A DNA stretch of 64,000 nt from Diadophis punctatus similis (Eukaryota > Chordata > Lepidosauria > Squamata > Dipsadidae), in assembly GCA_023053685.1 (NCBI GenBank), contig JALIGW010000040.1:1572781-1636780 (forward strand), read 5' to 3'. Made by a program: the position numbers and the translations under genes. A model generated the notes under the pieces. It was not told the DNA's origin, did not search any database, and worked only from the letters and a program-made list of their open reading frames with translations. Shown here one piece after another: positions 24,301 to 34,676 of the stretch; within the stretch, counting starts at the first letter, position 1; every line of letters starts with the position of its first letter.

Positions 24301-27300
24301 GAGCTTGGGGGCATATTCCACAGGGTGGGAATCAGGGGTAAAATGCTACCGGTTCGGGCCAGTTGGCCCAAACCATTAGTAACAAATACTTCCGGTTCTC
24401 TGAACTGGTAGTAAAAATGCTTTTAAAAAGTAAAAAAAAAGCTTTCCACGATCATGCTGCTCAGCTGATTGTCACAGCTGATAAACCTTTTTTTAATACT
24501 TTTTTAAAGCATTTTTTAAAAACTACCTATTCGTTGGAACTGTGACTCTGTGAGGTTCCTGCTTTGTTGCAGGGGCCATTTTGTGTGAAGTCCATCTGCT
24601 TCTGCATTGTGTGTGAGTCAGTTGTGTGGCTTTTGTGCTGTTTGTGTGTGAAGTGTGAAAGTTGGTTTTTGAGCTCACCTGGTCACATGACCATGACCAC
24701 CAAGCCACGCGGGTCTCCAACCTTGACAACTTTAAGCCTGGCGGACTTCAACTCCCAGAGTTCCTCAGCCAGCAAGTCCGCCAGGCTTAAAGTTGCCAAG
24801 GTTGGAGACCCCTCATTTAAAGCAATAAAATTCAGGGTCTATGTCCCTATTGGCACCTTCCCACAAGTATATAGGTATCCCCCCCCAAAAAAATCACAAC
24901 TTAGGCCAGTGATGGCGAACTTATGGCACGCGTGCCACAGGTGGCACGCGGAGCCATATCAGAGGGCATGCAAGGCATTGCCCTATGTCAGTTCCAGCGC
25001 GCCAGCTGTTTTTAGGCCTTCTTTTCGGCCGTTTTCACTCTCCCCAGGCTTCAGGAGGCTTTCCTGAACCCTGGGGACGACGAAAAACGGCCCAACGGGC
25101 CAGGGGCGGGTTCCTAATTTTTTTACTACCACTCTGTGGGCATGGCGTATTTTGTGGGTGTGGCTTGCCAGCCATGTGACCGGATGGGCGTGGGCCTCGG
25201 GAGCTTGGCAGCAGCCGGAGAAGCGGGGGGGCATTACCCACCCACAATTCAGCCCCCCGCAGCGGGACCAGCAAGATCGCGTCAGCGGTTCTTCTAGGAG
25301 GCTCTGTCCGGCCTGAATGCTTCTCCCCATTCGATGATCCTAGGCTCCTGCTGCCCGTTCCCCCTCCCCTCAGCAGCTTGAGAGGCCTCGAACGTGCCAA
25401 AATGCCTGGGATCATCACCATGCGTTCGTGGCTTCTCGGACTGCTGAAGGGAGGGGAATGGAGATAGCTCCTGCCGCCTGTTCTTTCAGTGTCTCACGCA
25501 CTCCCTCAGCCATCCTCCCCTGCTTGGACTCACTGTGGGGTAGGAAGGCAGCGCATGCGCAGTGCCGGAAGCTCAGCTTCTGGGCATGCGCAGAATTTTT
25601 TTTAAAAAAAATATATAAAAATTTTTTTTTAATGGCGGCAACCAGGCACCGGCAACCGACCGCACCAGTACTGTGACGTCACCAGCGGGCCACTACCAGT
25701 GCTAGAGTGGACCGCACCGGTAGGAACCCACCACTGCAACAGGCCTACCGGAAGTCCGGAGGCTTCAGTGAGGCCTGTGCGCATGCGCAGGGGGGCAGCG
25801 CGGGGGTTATGCACATGCCCGGGGGAGGGCATTGCATTGCAGGTGTGGGCACGCGCACGCACGCTATTGCGCACGCACCCTTTTGGCACCCGAGCCAAAA
25901 AAAGTTCGCCATCACTGACTTAGGCCTTTGAGGAAATGGGACAATCATCTGCAAAAGGCTATGGCATAATAAATGGCTAGGCCACTACAGGTTTTGTTGC
26001 AAGAGAGCAAAGAACTGAAAAGCGATACTGACCAGCTGCTTGCGCCATGGCGACGAGGCTTCCAGCGGCCACACCGCCCCCGTTGGCTATGGCTGCGGCT
26101 GACATCATCTTCGCTGCCACTGTTCCGGCAGCAATGCCCGCAGCCGTGAACCCCACGGCACTCAGTGCCAGTGGAGCGCCGACGACGCCTCCTGAAAAGT
26201 ATGCTGTTAGTTACTGCCTCACAGACATAACCTAGATCTGAAGTAAATTCATATCACTTGTTTATTTACTGCATTTTCTACCAATTTCTCCTCTCCACAC
26301 CTTATTTCTGACAATTCAAGCAGCTGCATGGTCAAGGAGTGGACTGTGAATGTATGTCTCCTTAAACCGATCCTACATTTTAACCACTACATTGGCTTTC
26401 TAAACAGAAACAGCTACAACCTATCGCAGGAGTGGTTTTACTCAAGGAAGGCAGCAAAAGAATCCTTCGGCTCTAAACAAGCTGCTTCTAATGTGCTCTG
26501 TAAACATGGCCGACACGCGGACTCTATTGCATTGTGCAGAATGCAGGAATCCGTTAGGATAAAAAGGACTGGCAATCCTTGACTTACAACTATTTGTTTA
26601 ATGACCATTCAAAGTTACAACGGTTTTGAAAAAAGTGACTTACGGCCATTGCAACATTCCTATAGTCACAGCATCAAAATTCAGGCGCTTGGCAACTGGC
26701 ATGTATTTATGACAGTTGCACTGTGCCATGGTCATGTGATTCACCATTTGCGACCTTCCCAGCCGGCTCCCAACAAAGTCAATGGGGGAAGAAGCCAGGT
26801 ATGCTCAACGGCTGCATGGTTTATTTAACAACTGCGGTGATTTGCTTAACGACAGTGGCAAAAAAGTCATAGAATGGGGTAAAACTTACTTAACTGCCTT
26901 CCTTAGTAATGGGAATTTTGGACTCAACTCTGGTCATAAGCTGAGGACTACAGGTAGTCCTCGACTTACAACAGTACATTTAACGACCGTTCAAAGTTAT
27001 AACAATACTGAAAAAAGTGACGTTTTTCTATTTTTCACACTTGCGACATTTGCAGCATCCACACAATCACATGATCAAAATTCAGATGTTTGGCAAGTGG
27101 TTCATATTTACGACAGTTGCAGGGGCCCGGGGTCATGTGATCCCCTTTTGCAACCTTTGGACAAGCAAAACAAGGGGGAAGCCGGATTCACTTAACAACC
27201 GTGTTACTAACTTAAAAAGCACAGTGATTCACTTAACAACGGTGGCAAGATATGTCGTAAAATGGGGCAAAATTCAACAAATGTCTCAATTAACAACATA

Positions 27301-29474
27301 AATTTTGGGCTCAATTGTGGTCGTAAGTTGAGGACAAACTGTACCTGTAAAGATTTTTAATAAATCATTTTCTATACGAGGTATTATTAAGTGGTTTTCA
27401 TACTTGTGAAGTTCACGAAGGGTGAATATTGTGGCACAAAATTTGGACTACATAGGGAGCTCCCATTCCTTCTACCAACTCTACAGGTAGTTCTTGCAGG
27501 TAGTTACCGGTAGTAACAGGGACTAGAAATTCCGTTGCTAAGTGATTCTGTTAGGCCACCACAAGACCACAATGTCTTGTGGTCAGATGATTGCCATTTG
27601 TGACCTGCTGGCTCCCCCATCAATTTTGCTTGCAACAGCCGTAACTATGAGGACCTGTCATAAGTAACCCTCATTCAATGTCATTGTAAGTTTGAATGGC
27701 TGCTGAACATGTGGTCGTTTAGCATGCACTCCCTTGTAAAGAGGATCTCAGGAGTCCTTTCATTCTGCCACTGATGTCTCTTATCTGCAGAATGGGAATT
27801 AATAATTTCATTTTCATGATTTAAAAAGCTCAGAAACTGATAATGTACATTAGCATTTAGATGCACTTAAAAATGTCAATTATAATCAGTGGACCCTCAT
27901 TGTCCACTAGTAGGAAACTATGGCCCCTTCACACCTGTGGATTTCAACTAGAAGACCTCCAAGGTCCCTTCCAACTTTGTTGTTATTATTATAACTCCTA
28001 GAATGCTGGGTCAGGAATTCTGGGAGTTGAAGTCCACAGGTCTTAAAGGGGCCAGAGTTGCCCACCCCTGGTACAGATTGAAAACTGCACCTATCACTGA
28101 AGCTTCTGCACTACATCCTACAACATCTTGAATCTCCAAAGACCTACACAAGGATCTACTTTGTAGACTTTAGTTCAGCCTTAAATACCATCATTCCAGA
28201 CACTCTTCTAACTAAGCTAAACCAGCTAGCGGTACCTGAACACACTTGTAAGTGGATCATAAGCTTCCTAACAAACAGGAAGCAGCAGTTGAAGCTAAGC
28301 AGATTCACATCAGATACCTGTAGCACTGCACACCAGAACAACTAGACACAAGAACAGTTTTTTCCCTGGACCCATCTGCTAAACAAATAATTTCCTCAAC
28401 ACTGTCAAACTATTTACTAAGTCTGCACTACTATTAATCTTCTCATCGTTCCCATCACCCATCTTCTCCCACTAATGACTGTATGACTGCAACTTGTTGC
28501 TTGTATCCTTATGATTGATATTGATCTTTTCCTAGTATGATTTGATTGCTTATTTGTACCCTATGACTATCATTGTGTTGTACCTTATACCTGTTGTACC
28601 TTGTACCTTGACGAACATATCTTTTCTTTTTTGTACACTGAGAGCATATGCACCAAGACGAATTCCTTGTGTGTCCAATCATACTTGGCCAATAAAATTC
28701 AATTCTAAATTCAATTCTCTCCTCTCTCCCCTCCCATTCTCCTCTCCCCTCTACTTCCCTATGGATCCCCAAATCATTTTTGTCAATAGTAACAAAGATT
28801 ACTTGAGCATTACAGAGTCTTGGTGCATATGCTCCTTAAAAGCTAGAAAAATATAAAGGAAGAGCATTGTCATGTTCCATCAGCACTAGAAAGATTTCTG
28901 GTCCAAATTTTTTTTTTTACAGATGAATCATCTTGCTTACACCAAGAACTGCTCCTCTTAACACAAAACACTTCCCACTGTTTAGAGATAAAGAGAAACA
29001 ACTTACCAAGGCCAAGTGCAGCTGCTAGTAGCAGTCCTAAGGAAATAGATATGTGACAGTCACATTTCTGATATATATATATATATAATAAGCTTCAAGT
29101 TCCACTGCCAAGGGAAGTCAAATTCCAGACTTCCCAATGTTGTTGTAAAAGAAACATTGAATTTTTCTATGAATTTTTCTATGTGGGTAAAAAGAAGCTG
29201 GGCTATGATGACATGTATGCAGTCACCAATATCTATCATCTATCATCTATCATCTCTCTCCCTCCCTCCCTCTCCCTCTCCCTCACACACACATTCACAC
29301 ACCTCACATTCAGACACTTCTACCTCTGATGTGAAGCACTAATAATGGCATTTCCCCACCTTACATGGCCAAGTGAACCCAGCCATTGTAACTACATCAT
29401 ACAAGATTGACAATATCTTCATGACCAGAAAATTAAATGGTCTTATTTCTTACCCATGGTTGCTGTTGATGGAC
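20974..29474 (-). CDS. IFI6/IFI27 (ISG12)-like gene, copy A, intact
   Basis: Minus-strand exons: 29474-29454 (ATG at 29457-29455), a 30-nt micro-exon 29036-29007, 26191-26033 and 21047-20974. All have GT-AG borders and compatible phases and give 88 residues. The core [20 protein letters not shown] followed by [12 protein letters not shown] is the signature of the interferon-alpha-inducible 6-16/27 family. The product is almost entirely Ala/Gly/Leu/Val with two to three probable membrane segments and ends TAAALGALV. Family members are small membrane proteins of mitochondria, ER or nuclear envelope that modulate apoptosis and antiviral responses. Intron 3 is swollen by hAT elements and a (TTTTA)n array. 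An upstream non-coding exon is likely, since the first listed exon has a good acceptor (TTTTTACTTTCAG). Two ISRE-like motifs lie upstream at 30037-30074. Orthology within the family cannot be settled. Confidence 0.85.
21320..21361. repeat. (GT)n dinucleotide repeat
   Basis: About sixteen GT units followed by GCGCGCGCAC, in intron 3 of the ISG12-like gene. Confidence 0.9.
22156..22590. mobile_element. hAT-type non-autonomous element, perfect TSD
   Basis: Starts CAGTGGTGGGTTCCTACCGG and ends AGCAACCCGCCCCTG. The target duplication TTCCATTT is perfect (22148-22155 and 22591-22598). The 435-bp interior has several copies of a GCATGCGCGGAAGCAAAA-like unit in both orientations. Confidence 0.9.
22984..23109. 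mobile_element. Tc1/mariner-type MITE (CCCCAAAATAAGAC...), TA target
   Basis: The left end CCCCAAAATAAGAC and right end GTTATTTTCGGGGAAACACAG are inverted relative to each other and bordered by TA. The right terminus matches the one at 11765-11794. Confidence 0.7.
23366..23598. repeat. (TTTTA)n pentanucleotide array
   Basis: About 230 bp of TTTTA units with occasional TTA interruptions, adjoining a LINE 3' end. The frames through it are artefacts. Confidence 0.95.
23599..23760 (-). mobile_element. L2-like LINE 3' fragment
   Basis: The phrase TTGTCAAGTGCATATATGATTACAG to GCGCTTATGCATGCACC parallels the 3' end of the LINE at 58190-59000 in the same orientation. Confidence 0.55.
23761..24709. 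other. ISG12-like intron 3, mixed repeat debris
   Basis: AT-rich DNA, a LINE-tail-like stretch near 24070-24330 and a truncated hAT fragment starting CAGGGGTAAAATGCTACCGG at about 24336. No exon seen. Confidence 0.45.
24710..24813. mobile_element. Palindromic hAT-type MITE, diverged
   Basis: The left arm GGGTCTCCAACCTTGACAAC and the right arm GTTGCCAAGGTTGGAGACCC are inverted. The outer arms use the variant GCCTGGCGGACTT. Confidence 0.7.
24907..25917. mobile_element. hAT-type MITE (CAGTGATGGCGAAC), perfect TSD, with nested hAT
   Basis: Starts CAGTGATGGCGAACTTATGG and ends GTTCGCCATCACTG. The duplication ACTTAGGC is perfect (24899-24906 and 25918-25925). A second hAT element is inserted at 25101-25736. 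The same family recurs at 52744-53256 and 57560-57936. Confidence 0.92.
25101..25736. mobile_element. hAT-type element nested inside another hAT MITE
   Basis: Starts CAGGGGCGGGTTCCTAATTT and ends CCGGTAGGAACCCACCACTG. Flanks CAACGGGC and CAACAGGC agree at 7 of 8 positions. Confidence 0.85.
26570..27345. mobile_element. Two adjacent MITE copies of the 'GACTTACAAC' family
   Basis: Two neighbouring copies share TTGACTTACAAC or TCGACTTACAAC, AAAGTTACAACGG-like and GTGATTCACTTAACAACGG-like phrases; the second starts CAGGTAGTCCTCGACTTACA at about 26952 and ends near 27345 with TAAGTTGAGGAC. The frames at 26782-27195 and 27017-27301 are by-products. Confidence 0.65.
27346..28079. other. ISG12-like intron 2: MITE remnants and CR1 3' end
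   Basis: Contains another decayed 'GTAGTTCTTGCAGG' MITE (about 27484-27690), a plus-strand CR1 3' end (AGAAGACCTCCAAGGTCCCTT, about 27945-27990) and half of a palindromic hAT element (to about 28070). Confidence 0.55.
28080..28715 (+). mobile_element. Snake L3/CR1-like LINE, 3' fragment with reverse-transcriptase remnant
   Basis: The first 240 bp encode IYFVDFSSALNTIIPD and KWIISFLTNRKQQ, conserved non-LTR reverse-transcriptase palm blocks. An internal deletion joins this to the 3' UTR type seen at 18700-19460, ending CACTTGGCCAATAAAATTC. It lacks a long AATAG array, unlike the other two copies. Confidence 0.72.
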
Positions 29475-29728
29475 CTGAAAGTAAAAAGTAGAAACTCTGG
29501 TAAGAAAATACATTCTACAGCCAACAACTTCTGATGGCTGACTCAATGCCGTGAAGTCCATCCAACCATTATCCACAGAACTGAAGTTTCCAATCAGTTC
29601 TTTTTTCCAGGCAGCCTAAGTGGAAAAGCTGAACATATTTTCCCCAAGCCAACTGAGAACTACTGATTTCCCGCACTATCCTCAAAAAGTTCTGTAACCC
29701 AAAAGGAAATGACTAAAATCCAAACTAC

Positions 29729-30025
29729 CTGTTGTGGCCAGGTCGAGTCCAGGGCAATTAGCAGCCGATCCCGAGGATTCGGAGGTAGTGAGGGTGCAGT
29801 ACAGAAGACCGGTGTTCCTGGCACCAGAGACAGAGAGTGAAGAGGATGTGGGGTCAGAGGCTGGCGAACAATTAGAACCTGATGCATCTCCTGAGATTAG
29901 TGACTCAAGAGTAGAGGAGGAGGCTCTTCTGGATGCCAGAGCACGCAGGTTCTCAAAGAGACATGAGTGGCTAATCAGGAGGAGGCTTCCTCGTGAGTAG
30001 TAATGCAGGGCTTGACCACGCCCTG
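29729..30025. mobile_element. Copy-A-specific insertion with an 88-codon acidic frame
   Basis: This block interrupts sequence that is continuous in the paralogous copy B between about 36755 and 36780. A frame at 29734-30000 (+) gives 88 residues: an acidic ESEEDVGSEAGEQLEPD segment, then a basic tail RRFSKRHEWLIRRRLPRE. It resembles the short gag-like or tail ORFs of LTR elements, but no family was recognised. Confidence 0.5.
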
Positions 30026-30036
30026 AGATTTTTAGA

Positions 30037-30074
30037 TTTCTGTTTCCCAAGCAGCATTTTAATTTCGATTTCCC
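30037..30074 (-). promoter_or_regulatory. Paired ISRE-like motifs upstream of ISG12-like copy A
   Basis: TTTCTGTTTCCC (30037-30048) and TTTCGATTTCCC (30063-30074) are GAAACAGAAA and GAAATCGAAA on the coding strand, the GAAANNGAAA core of interferon-stimulated response elements. Both recur in copy B. They lie about 560 bp upstream of the first listed exon, part of which is the 297-bp insertion at 29729. Confidence 0.6.
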
Positions 30075-30079
30075 AGCAG

Positions 30080-31068
30080 AGAAAAAGAATCAAGGACTTC
30101 CCTGTGAGTTGATGGCAACCCATAAAGCCCTTGCCAACATTGCAATAATATTCATATCCTGACAATTTGCTGAGGGAATGTAATTTTCATCTGCCCCAAG
30201 GCTGTTTGGTTTATATAATGCTGAGCTGCAAGGTTCAGATAACAAGCAGGAATGAAACAGACCAGGTTTTTAGGCTTGTTACTGTTTGCAAACTTTTTCT
30301 GGATGTCCCGATAGCAACTGGGTGAAACTTGCAACTCTCTTACTATTTCTAAGGCCATTGTCAAGAAACTGCACAGACAGAACATCCTCAGGAACCATTT
30401 TTCCTCTGAATCAATGCACAATTCCAGCCCTTGTCTAATGCCAATCACATGGGCACAATTCAGAAGGACATATACAGTGATAAATGTATGGATAATTGTT
30501 CAACAACCAGCAATGCCACACCATTAGCTGCCAAACGACAATTTAACAATTGGCTCTCGCAAGCTGGTACAAGCTGGCTGCAGCAGACCACTGGAGATAC
30601 ATGTTCTTTGTTGAGCTTTACAGCTTGTTGGACAAACTCAGCAAGAGCTCTGAGATACCTTAAGCCTATTAAAGAAACCCTCTGAATCTTATAAATATTA
30701 TAAATCAATCAAGAAATAAAATGCTAGAAGCAACCTCTGGAGGGCTGTTGGAGAAAGACTGAGCCTAACCAAAGACAAGTAAGAGACCATATTCAGGCCA
30801 ACGTTGATAGATGACTTATTTGTCCATTGCTACAGATTGGGATGAAGTTATGCATGTGGTCGTCAGGCCTGCCACAGCTTGAACTCCTAAGTAGAAACGA
30901 TCCTTGGCTCCATTTGTTGGGATAGGTATAGTTTTATTAGAAGTCAAGTGTGTTGCAGGAATGCATAGCCAGAATTGAGAATCACGTGCCAAAATCCCTA
31001 AGTTCAAAGTTTCCCTCCCTTAATTGCCTCCCATCACTGCCCCCGACCATCAAGTTCAAGATGTTTTG
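30080..31068. other. Sequence upstream of ISG12-like copy A
   Basis: 30027-30335 and 30436-30530 are duplicated at 36780-37660 and 37682-37767 upstream of copy B. A non-coding first exon may lie here, but no donor could be chosen. No ORF is supported. Confidence 0.5.
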
Positions 31069-31466
31069 AGCAGAGGTGGGTTCCTCTTGGTTCAGACTGG
31101 TTCTATAGAACCGGTAGTAACTTGGTGGCCTGGGTCACCAGAACTAGCAGTGACCCAGGCCTGCCATGCCCCCGAACTGACTCTCTTGAGGAATACTTTG
31201 CCTCGGACTCTGATTTAATTTTCGATGCTATTTGGAACCCTGACAGTAGGTTCTGACAGGTTCTGGAGAACCGGTAGCGGAAATTTTGAGTAGTTCGGAG
31301 AACCGGCAAATGCCACCTCTGGCTGGCCCCAGAGTGGGGAGGGAATGGGGATTTTGCAGTATCCTTCCTCTGCCACGCCCACCAAGCCACGCCCACCAAG
31401 CCACACCATGCCCACCAAGCCAGGCCCACAGAACCGGTAGTAAAAAATTTGGATTTCACCACTGAA
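31069..31466. mobile_element. Fused hAT-type fragments
   Basis: Begins CAGAGGTGGGTTCCTCTTGG. A second family, GGTTCTGGAGAACCGGTAGC, starts near 31250 and ends GGATTTCACCACTG at about 31464. Boundaries between the two are unclear. Confidence 0.6.
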
Positions 31467-31960
31467 AGAGAGATAAAATACTTAGGACATTTAATTAATG
31501 AAAGAAGTCACAAAAATAACACCTGAAGGAATTGAGGAAATTTCTAGGATTGACTGGATATTGTAGGCTGTGAATAGATCATTGAGCTATTTTGGTATGC
31601 AAAGAGCCTAGTCTTACATGGATAAGGGAATGGCTTTGAGGGTTTTAACCCAGAAGTGGAGAGGAAAGAGAGAGTTAGTGGCATTTTTGTCTAAAAACGT
31701 TAGATCCTGTCTCTTAAGGATTGCCAGATTGTGTTCAAGCAGTGGCAGCTAGGCAGTATTAGTGAGGGAAAGCCGAAAATTGACTTTTGGAGGAGCTCTA
31801 GTGCCATTCCTCAAGTGAGGGTGATCTTGAACCAAAAAGCCATTCAATGGCTGACGGATTCAAGGATTTTGAAATATGAGACAGATGTTTGCTTGAATCC
31901 AGCTAGGATGATCGGATATTGGTGCTGAGAAGGGGTTAATTTGTTTATAGATGGGAAGAG
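31467..31960 (+). pseudogene. Degraded endogenous retrovirus pol fragment
   Basis: Short in-frame stretches separated by stops and shifts include KYLGHLI and ELRKFLGLTGYCR, found in the RT-connection region of gammaretrovirus-like pol genes. No LTRs, gag or env are nearby. It is a small, inactive relic between the two ISG12-like copies. Confidence 0.6.
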
Positions 31961-32056
31961 AAAGTGGTAGAAGAACTGAACAGTTGTCTCTCTTAGCAAC
32001 GGAGATTCGGGGAAGCCAGATTCACTTAGCGACTGTGTGACTGACTTAGCGACCAT

Positions 32057-32403
32057 TCAAGTTACAACGGCACTGGAGAAGCAGGCGCGGCCAAGGGTAG
32101 GAGCCGAAAAGTCCCATTCCGCCTGCAACCCTCTGCCAGTGAAAACAGCATGCAGCTGCTTGCGGCCCTCCCGAGCTCCATTTTCACTGGCAGAGGGTTG
32201 CAGGAGGCCGTGGCAGCTGAAAACGGACCTTGGGAACCCATTTTTGCTGGCAAAAGCATCGCGGGCCGGTCCTTCATTGTTTCCAGGATGGCTCCATGGG
32301 CCAGATGTACCTCGCGGGCCCCTGGGCCTTGAGTTTGATGCCCCTGGCTTAGCCACTGCAGGTTTTGTTGCAAGAGAGCAAAAAACTGAAAAGCGATACT
32401 GAC
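32057..32403. other. GC-rich sequence abutting copy B exon 3
   Basis: Contains a 'GTGACTGACTTAGCGACC' MITE edge and inverted GCCAGTGAAAACAGCATGCA-type segments. It reads through open from copy B exon 3, but the exon donor GTCAGTATCGC is conserved with copy A, so this is intron. Confidence 0.5.
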
Positions 32404-32791
32404 CAGCTGATTGCAGGAGAGCAACAAAGCTTCCAGTAGCCACACCGCCACCGTTGGCTATGGCTGCAGCTGACATCATCTTCGCTGCCAGTGATCCGGC
32501 AGCAATGCCGGCAGCCGTGAACCCCACGGCACTCAGTACCAGCGGAGCACCGATGACGGCAGTTCCTGAAAAGTGTGCTCTAATTACATAACCTAGATCT
32601 GAAGTAAATTCATATCACTTGTTTATTTACTGCATTTTCTACCAATTTTTCTCTCCACACCTTATTTCTCCCCAGAGTCATTCTATCAGCTACACAGTTA
32701 AAGTGAATGTATGTCTCCTTAAAGCAATCCAGCGTTTCAACCAATAAACTGGCTTTCTAAATTACTTCACCTGCCTGTATATCCCTTAAGG

Positions 32792-33268
32792 CAGCGGTTC
32801 TCAATTTGTGAGTTGCGACCCCTTTGGGGGTCGAATGACCCTTTCACAGGGGTCGCCTAAGACCATCGGAAAACACATATTTCCGATGGTCTTAGGAACC
32901 GAGACACCGCTCCTCTATCCGTCTCCAGGCGGGTCCACCCACATGCAAATAGACTACTGCAAAAAAAAAAAAATCTGTACCATGGGAACTTTCTGAACAT
33001 GTGCAGAAGCCGAATTTCCGGCACCGCGCATGCGTCACCATCTTGTTTTTGACTTTTTTTTTGCAATTATAAAAAAAATTCGGCACCGCGCATGCGCACG
33101 CAAAGCGCACACGCAGCCACGCAGCACAGGAGGAAGCGAACCGGCAACGAGGTAAGTTAGAACCCACCCCTGAGTTTCCTAATAATTTTATTATTTTATG
33201 GTTGGGGGTCACCACAACATGAGGAACTGTATTAAAGGTCGCGGCATTGGGAAGGTTGAGAACCACTG
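32792..33268. mobile_element. SPIN/URR1-like hAT element, perfect TSD, with nested fragment
   Basis: Starts CAGCGGTTCTCAATTTGTGA and ends GGTTGAGAACCACTG. The target duplication CCTTAAGG is perfect (32784-32791 and 33269-33276). The left 150 bp (GACCCTTTCACAGGGGTCGC, GTCTTAGGAACCGAGACACC) and right 90 bp (GGTCACCACAACATGAGGAA) resemble, from memory, the hAT family called SPIN or URR1 in other tetrapods. The right end of another hAT family (TAAGTTAGAACCCACCCCTG) sits inside at about 33172. Confidence 0.82.
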
Positions 33269-33602
33269 CCTTAAGGTCTACTCTAAACAGAAACAGCTAC
33301 AACCTAACCCAGTAGTGGCTTTACTCACGGAAGGCAGCAAACTAATCCTTCAACAAATGAAGCTGCTTCTCAGTGTTATGCTCTGTGAACATTAATAACA
33401 CGCTGACTGTATCACACTGCATAGAATACAGGAATCCGTTTGGGTAAAATGGAACCTATACAGGCAGTCTTCGACTTACCATTTGTTAGTGACCGACGTT
33501 CAAAGTTAAAATGGCAATGAAAAAAGTGACCTGACCATTTTTCACACTTTTATAACTGTTGCAACTATTGGCCATCTCTGGTACAAATTGAAGATTGCAC
33601 TT

Positions 33603-34060
33603 TAGAATAGAATAGAATAGAACAGGAGAATAGAATAGAATAGAATAGAATAGAATAGAATAGAATAGAATAGAATAGAATAGAATAGGAATATTGGAAT
33701 GAAGAATGGAATGGGAATGGGAATGGGAATGGGAATAGAATAGAATAGAATAGAATAGAATAGAATAGAATAGAATAGAATAGAATAGAATAGAATAGAA
33801 TAGAATAGAATAGAATAGGAATAGGAATAGGAATAGGAATAGAATATAAACAGAATAGAATAGAATAGAATAGAATAGAATAGAATAGAATAGAATAGAA
33901 TAGAATAGAATAGAATAGAATAGGAATAGGAATAGGAATAGGAATAGAATATAAATAGAATAGAATAGAATAGAATAGAATAGAAATAGAAATAGAAATA
34001 GAATAGAATAGAATAGAATAGAATAGAATAGAATAGAATAGAATAGAATAGAATAGAATT
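33603..34060. repeat. (AATAG)n array, about 450 bp
   Basis: AATAG units with GGAATA-type variant blocks, immediately next to a minus-orientation LINE 3' end. The frames translating as repeated FYSIL are artefacts. Confidence 0.95.
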
Positions 34061-34125
34061 CTTTATTGGCCAAGTGTGATTGGACACACAAGGAATTTGT
34101 CTTTGGTGCATATGCTCTCAGTTCT
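34061..34125 (-). mobile_element. Snake L3/CR1-like LINE 3' terminus seeding the AATAG array
   Basis: TTGGCCAAGTGTGATTGGAC through GGTGCATATGCTCTCAGT is the inverse of the termini at 19440 and 28690. The array starts exactly at its 3' end. Confidence 0.75.
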
Positions 34126-34314
34126 TATCACTGAAGCTTCCAACCTCCCTATAGATCCTAAAATCATTTTTGTTAAAACAAAAGTTACTTGGGCATTACA
34201 GGTTTTTGGTGCATGTGCTTCTTAAAAGCTAGGAGGGAAAAAAAGGAAGAACATTCTCAAGTTCCATCAGCACTACGAAGAGTCCCAAAATCTAGAGTTC
34301 TCTTTTCCCCAAAC

Positions 34315-34676
34315 CAGAGGTGGGTTCCTCCCGGTTCGGACCGGTTCGCCTGAACCGGTAGCGACCTGCTGGTGATGTCACGATGATGTCATGGAACCGG
34401 TTCGGTCGGTGCCGGTCCTTGGGAGGCTGCCATCTTTTTTTTGAATGTTTTTGATTTTTTAAAAAAAATTTTAAATGTTTTCTTCTTCTGAGCATGCGCA
34501 GAAGCCGAGTTTCCGGCACTGTGCATGCGGTCGGCATCTTGTTTTTGACTTTTTTGGGAGGGATTTTTGGGGAATTTTTCGGCACTGCGCATGCGCACAC
34601 ACAAAGCATGTGCACGCCCGCGAGGCACGCCCACGCGGCGTTGGAGGAAGTGAACTGGCAGTGAGGTAAGTTAGAA
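34315..34676. mobile_element. hAT-type element in copy B intron 2, right tip missing
   Basis: Starts CAGAGGTGGGTTCCTCCCGG and ends GAGGTAAGTTAGAA. CCCCAAAC occurs on both sides (34307-34314 and 34677-34684). The expected terminal CCCACCCCTG is absent, so the right tip was lost or the duplication match is fortuitous. Confidence 0.7.

Noticed and set aside
26047..26235. Plus-strand Ala/Pro-rich frame
   Set aside because: Antisense shadow of ISG12-like exon 3 (26191-26033).
32057..32527. 156-codon frame extending ISG12-like copy B exon 3
   Set aside because: The exon donor is conserved with copy A, and the extension has repeat-derived composition without family similarity, so it is intron read-through.
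33486..34111. Two long frames of FYSIL repeats on the minus strand
   Set aside because: They are the AATAG array read through; length 5 makes all phases equivalent and stop-free.
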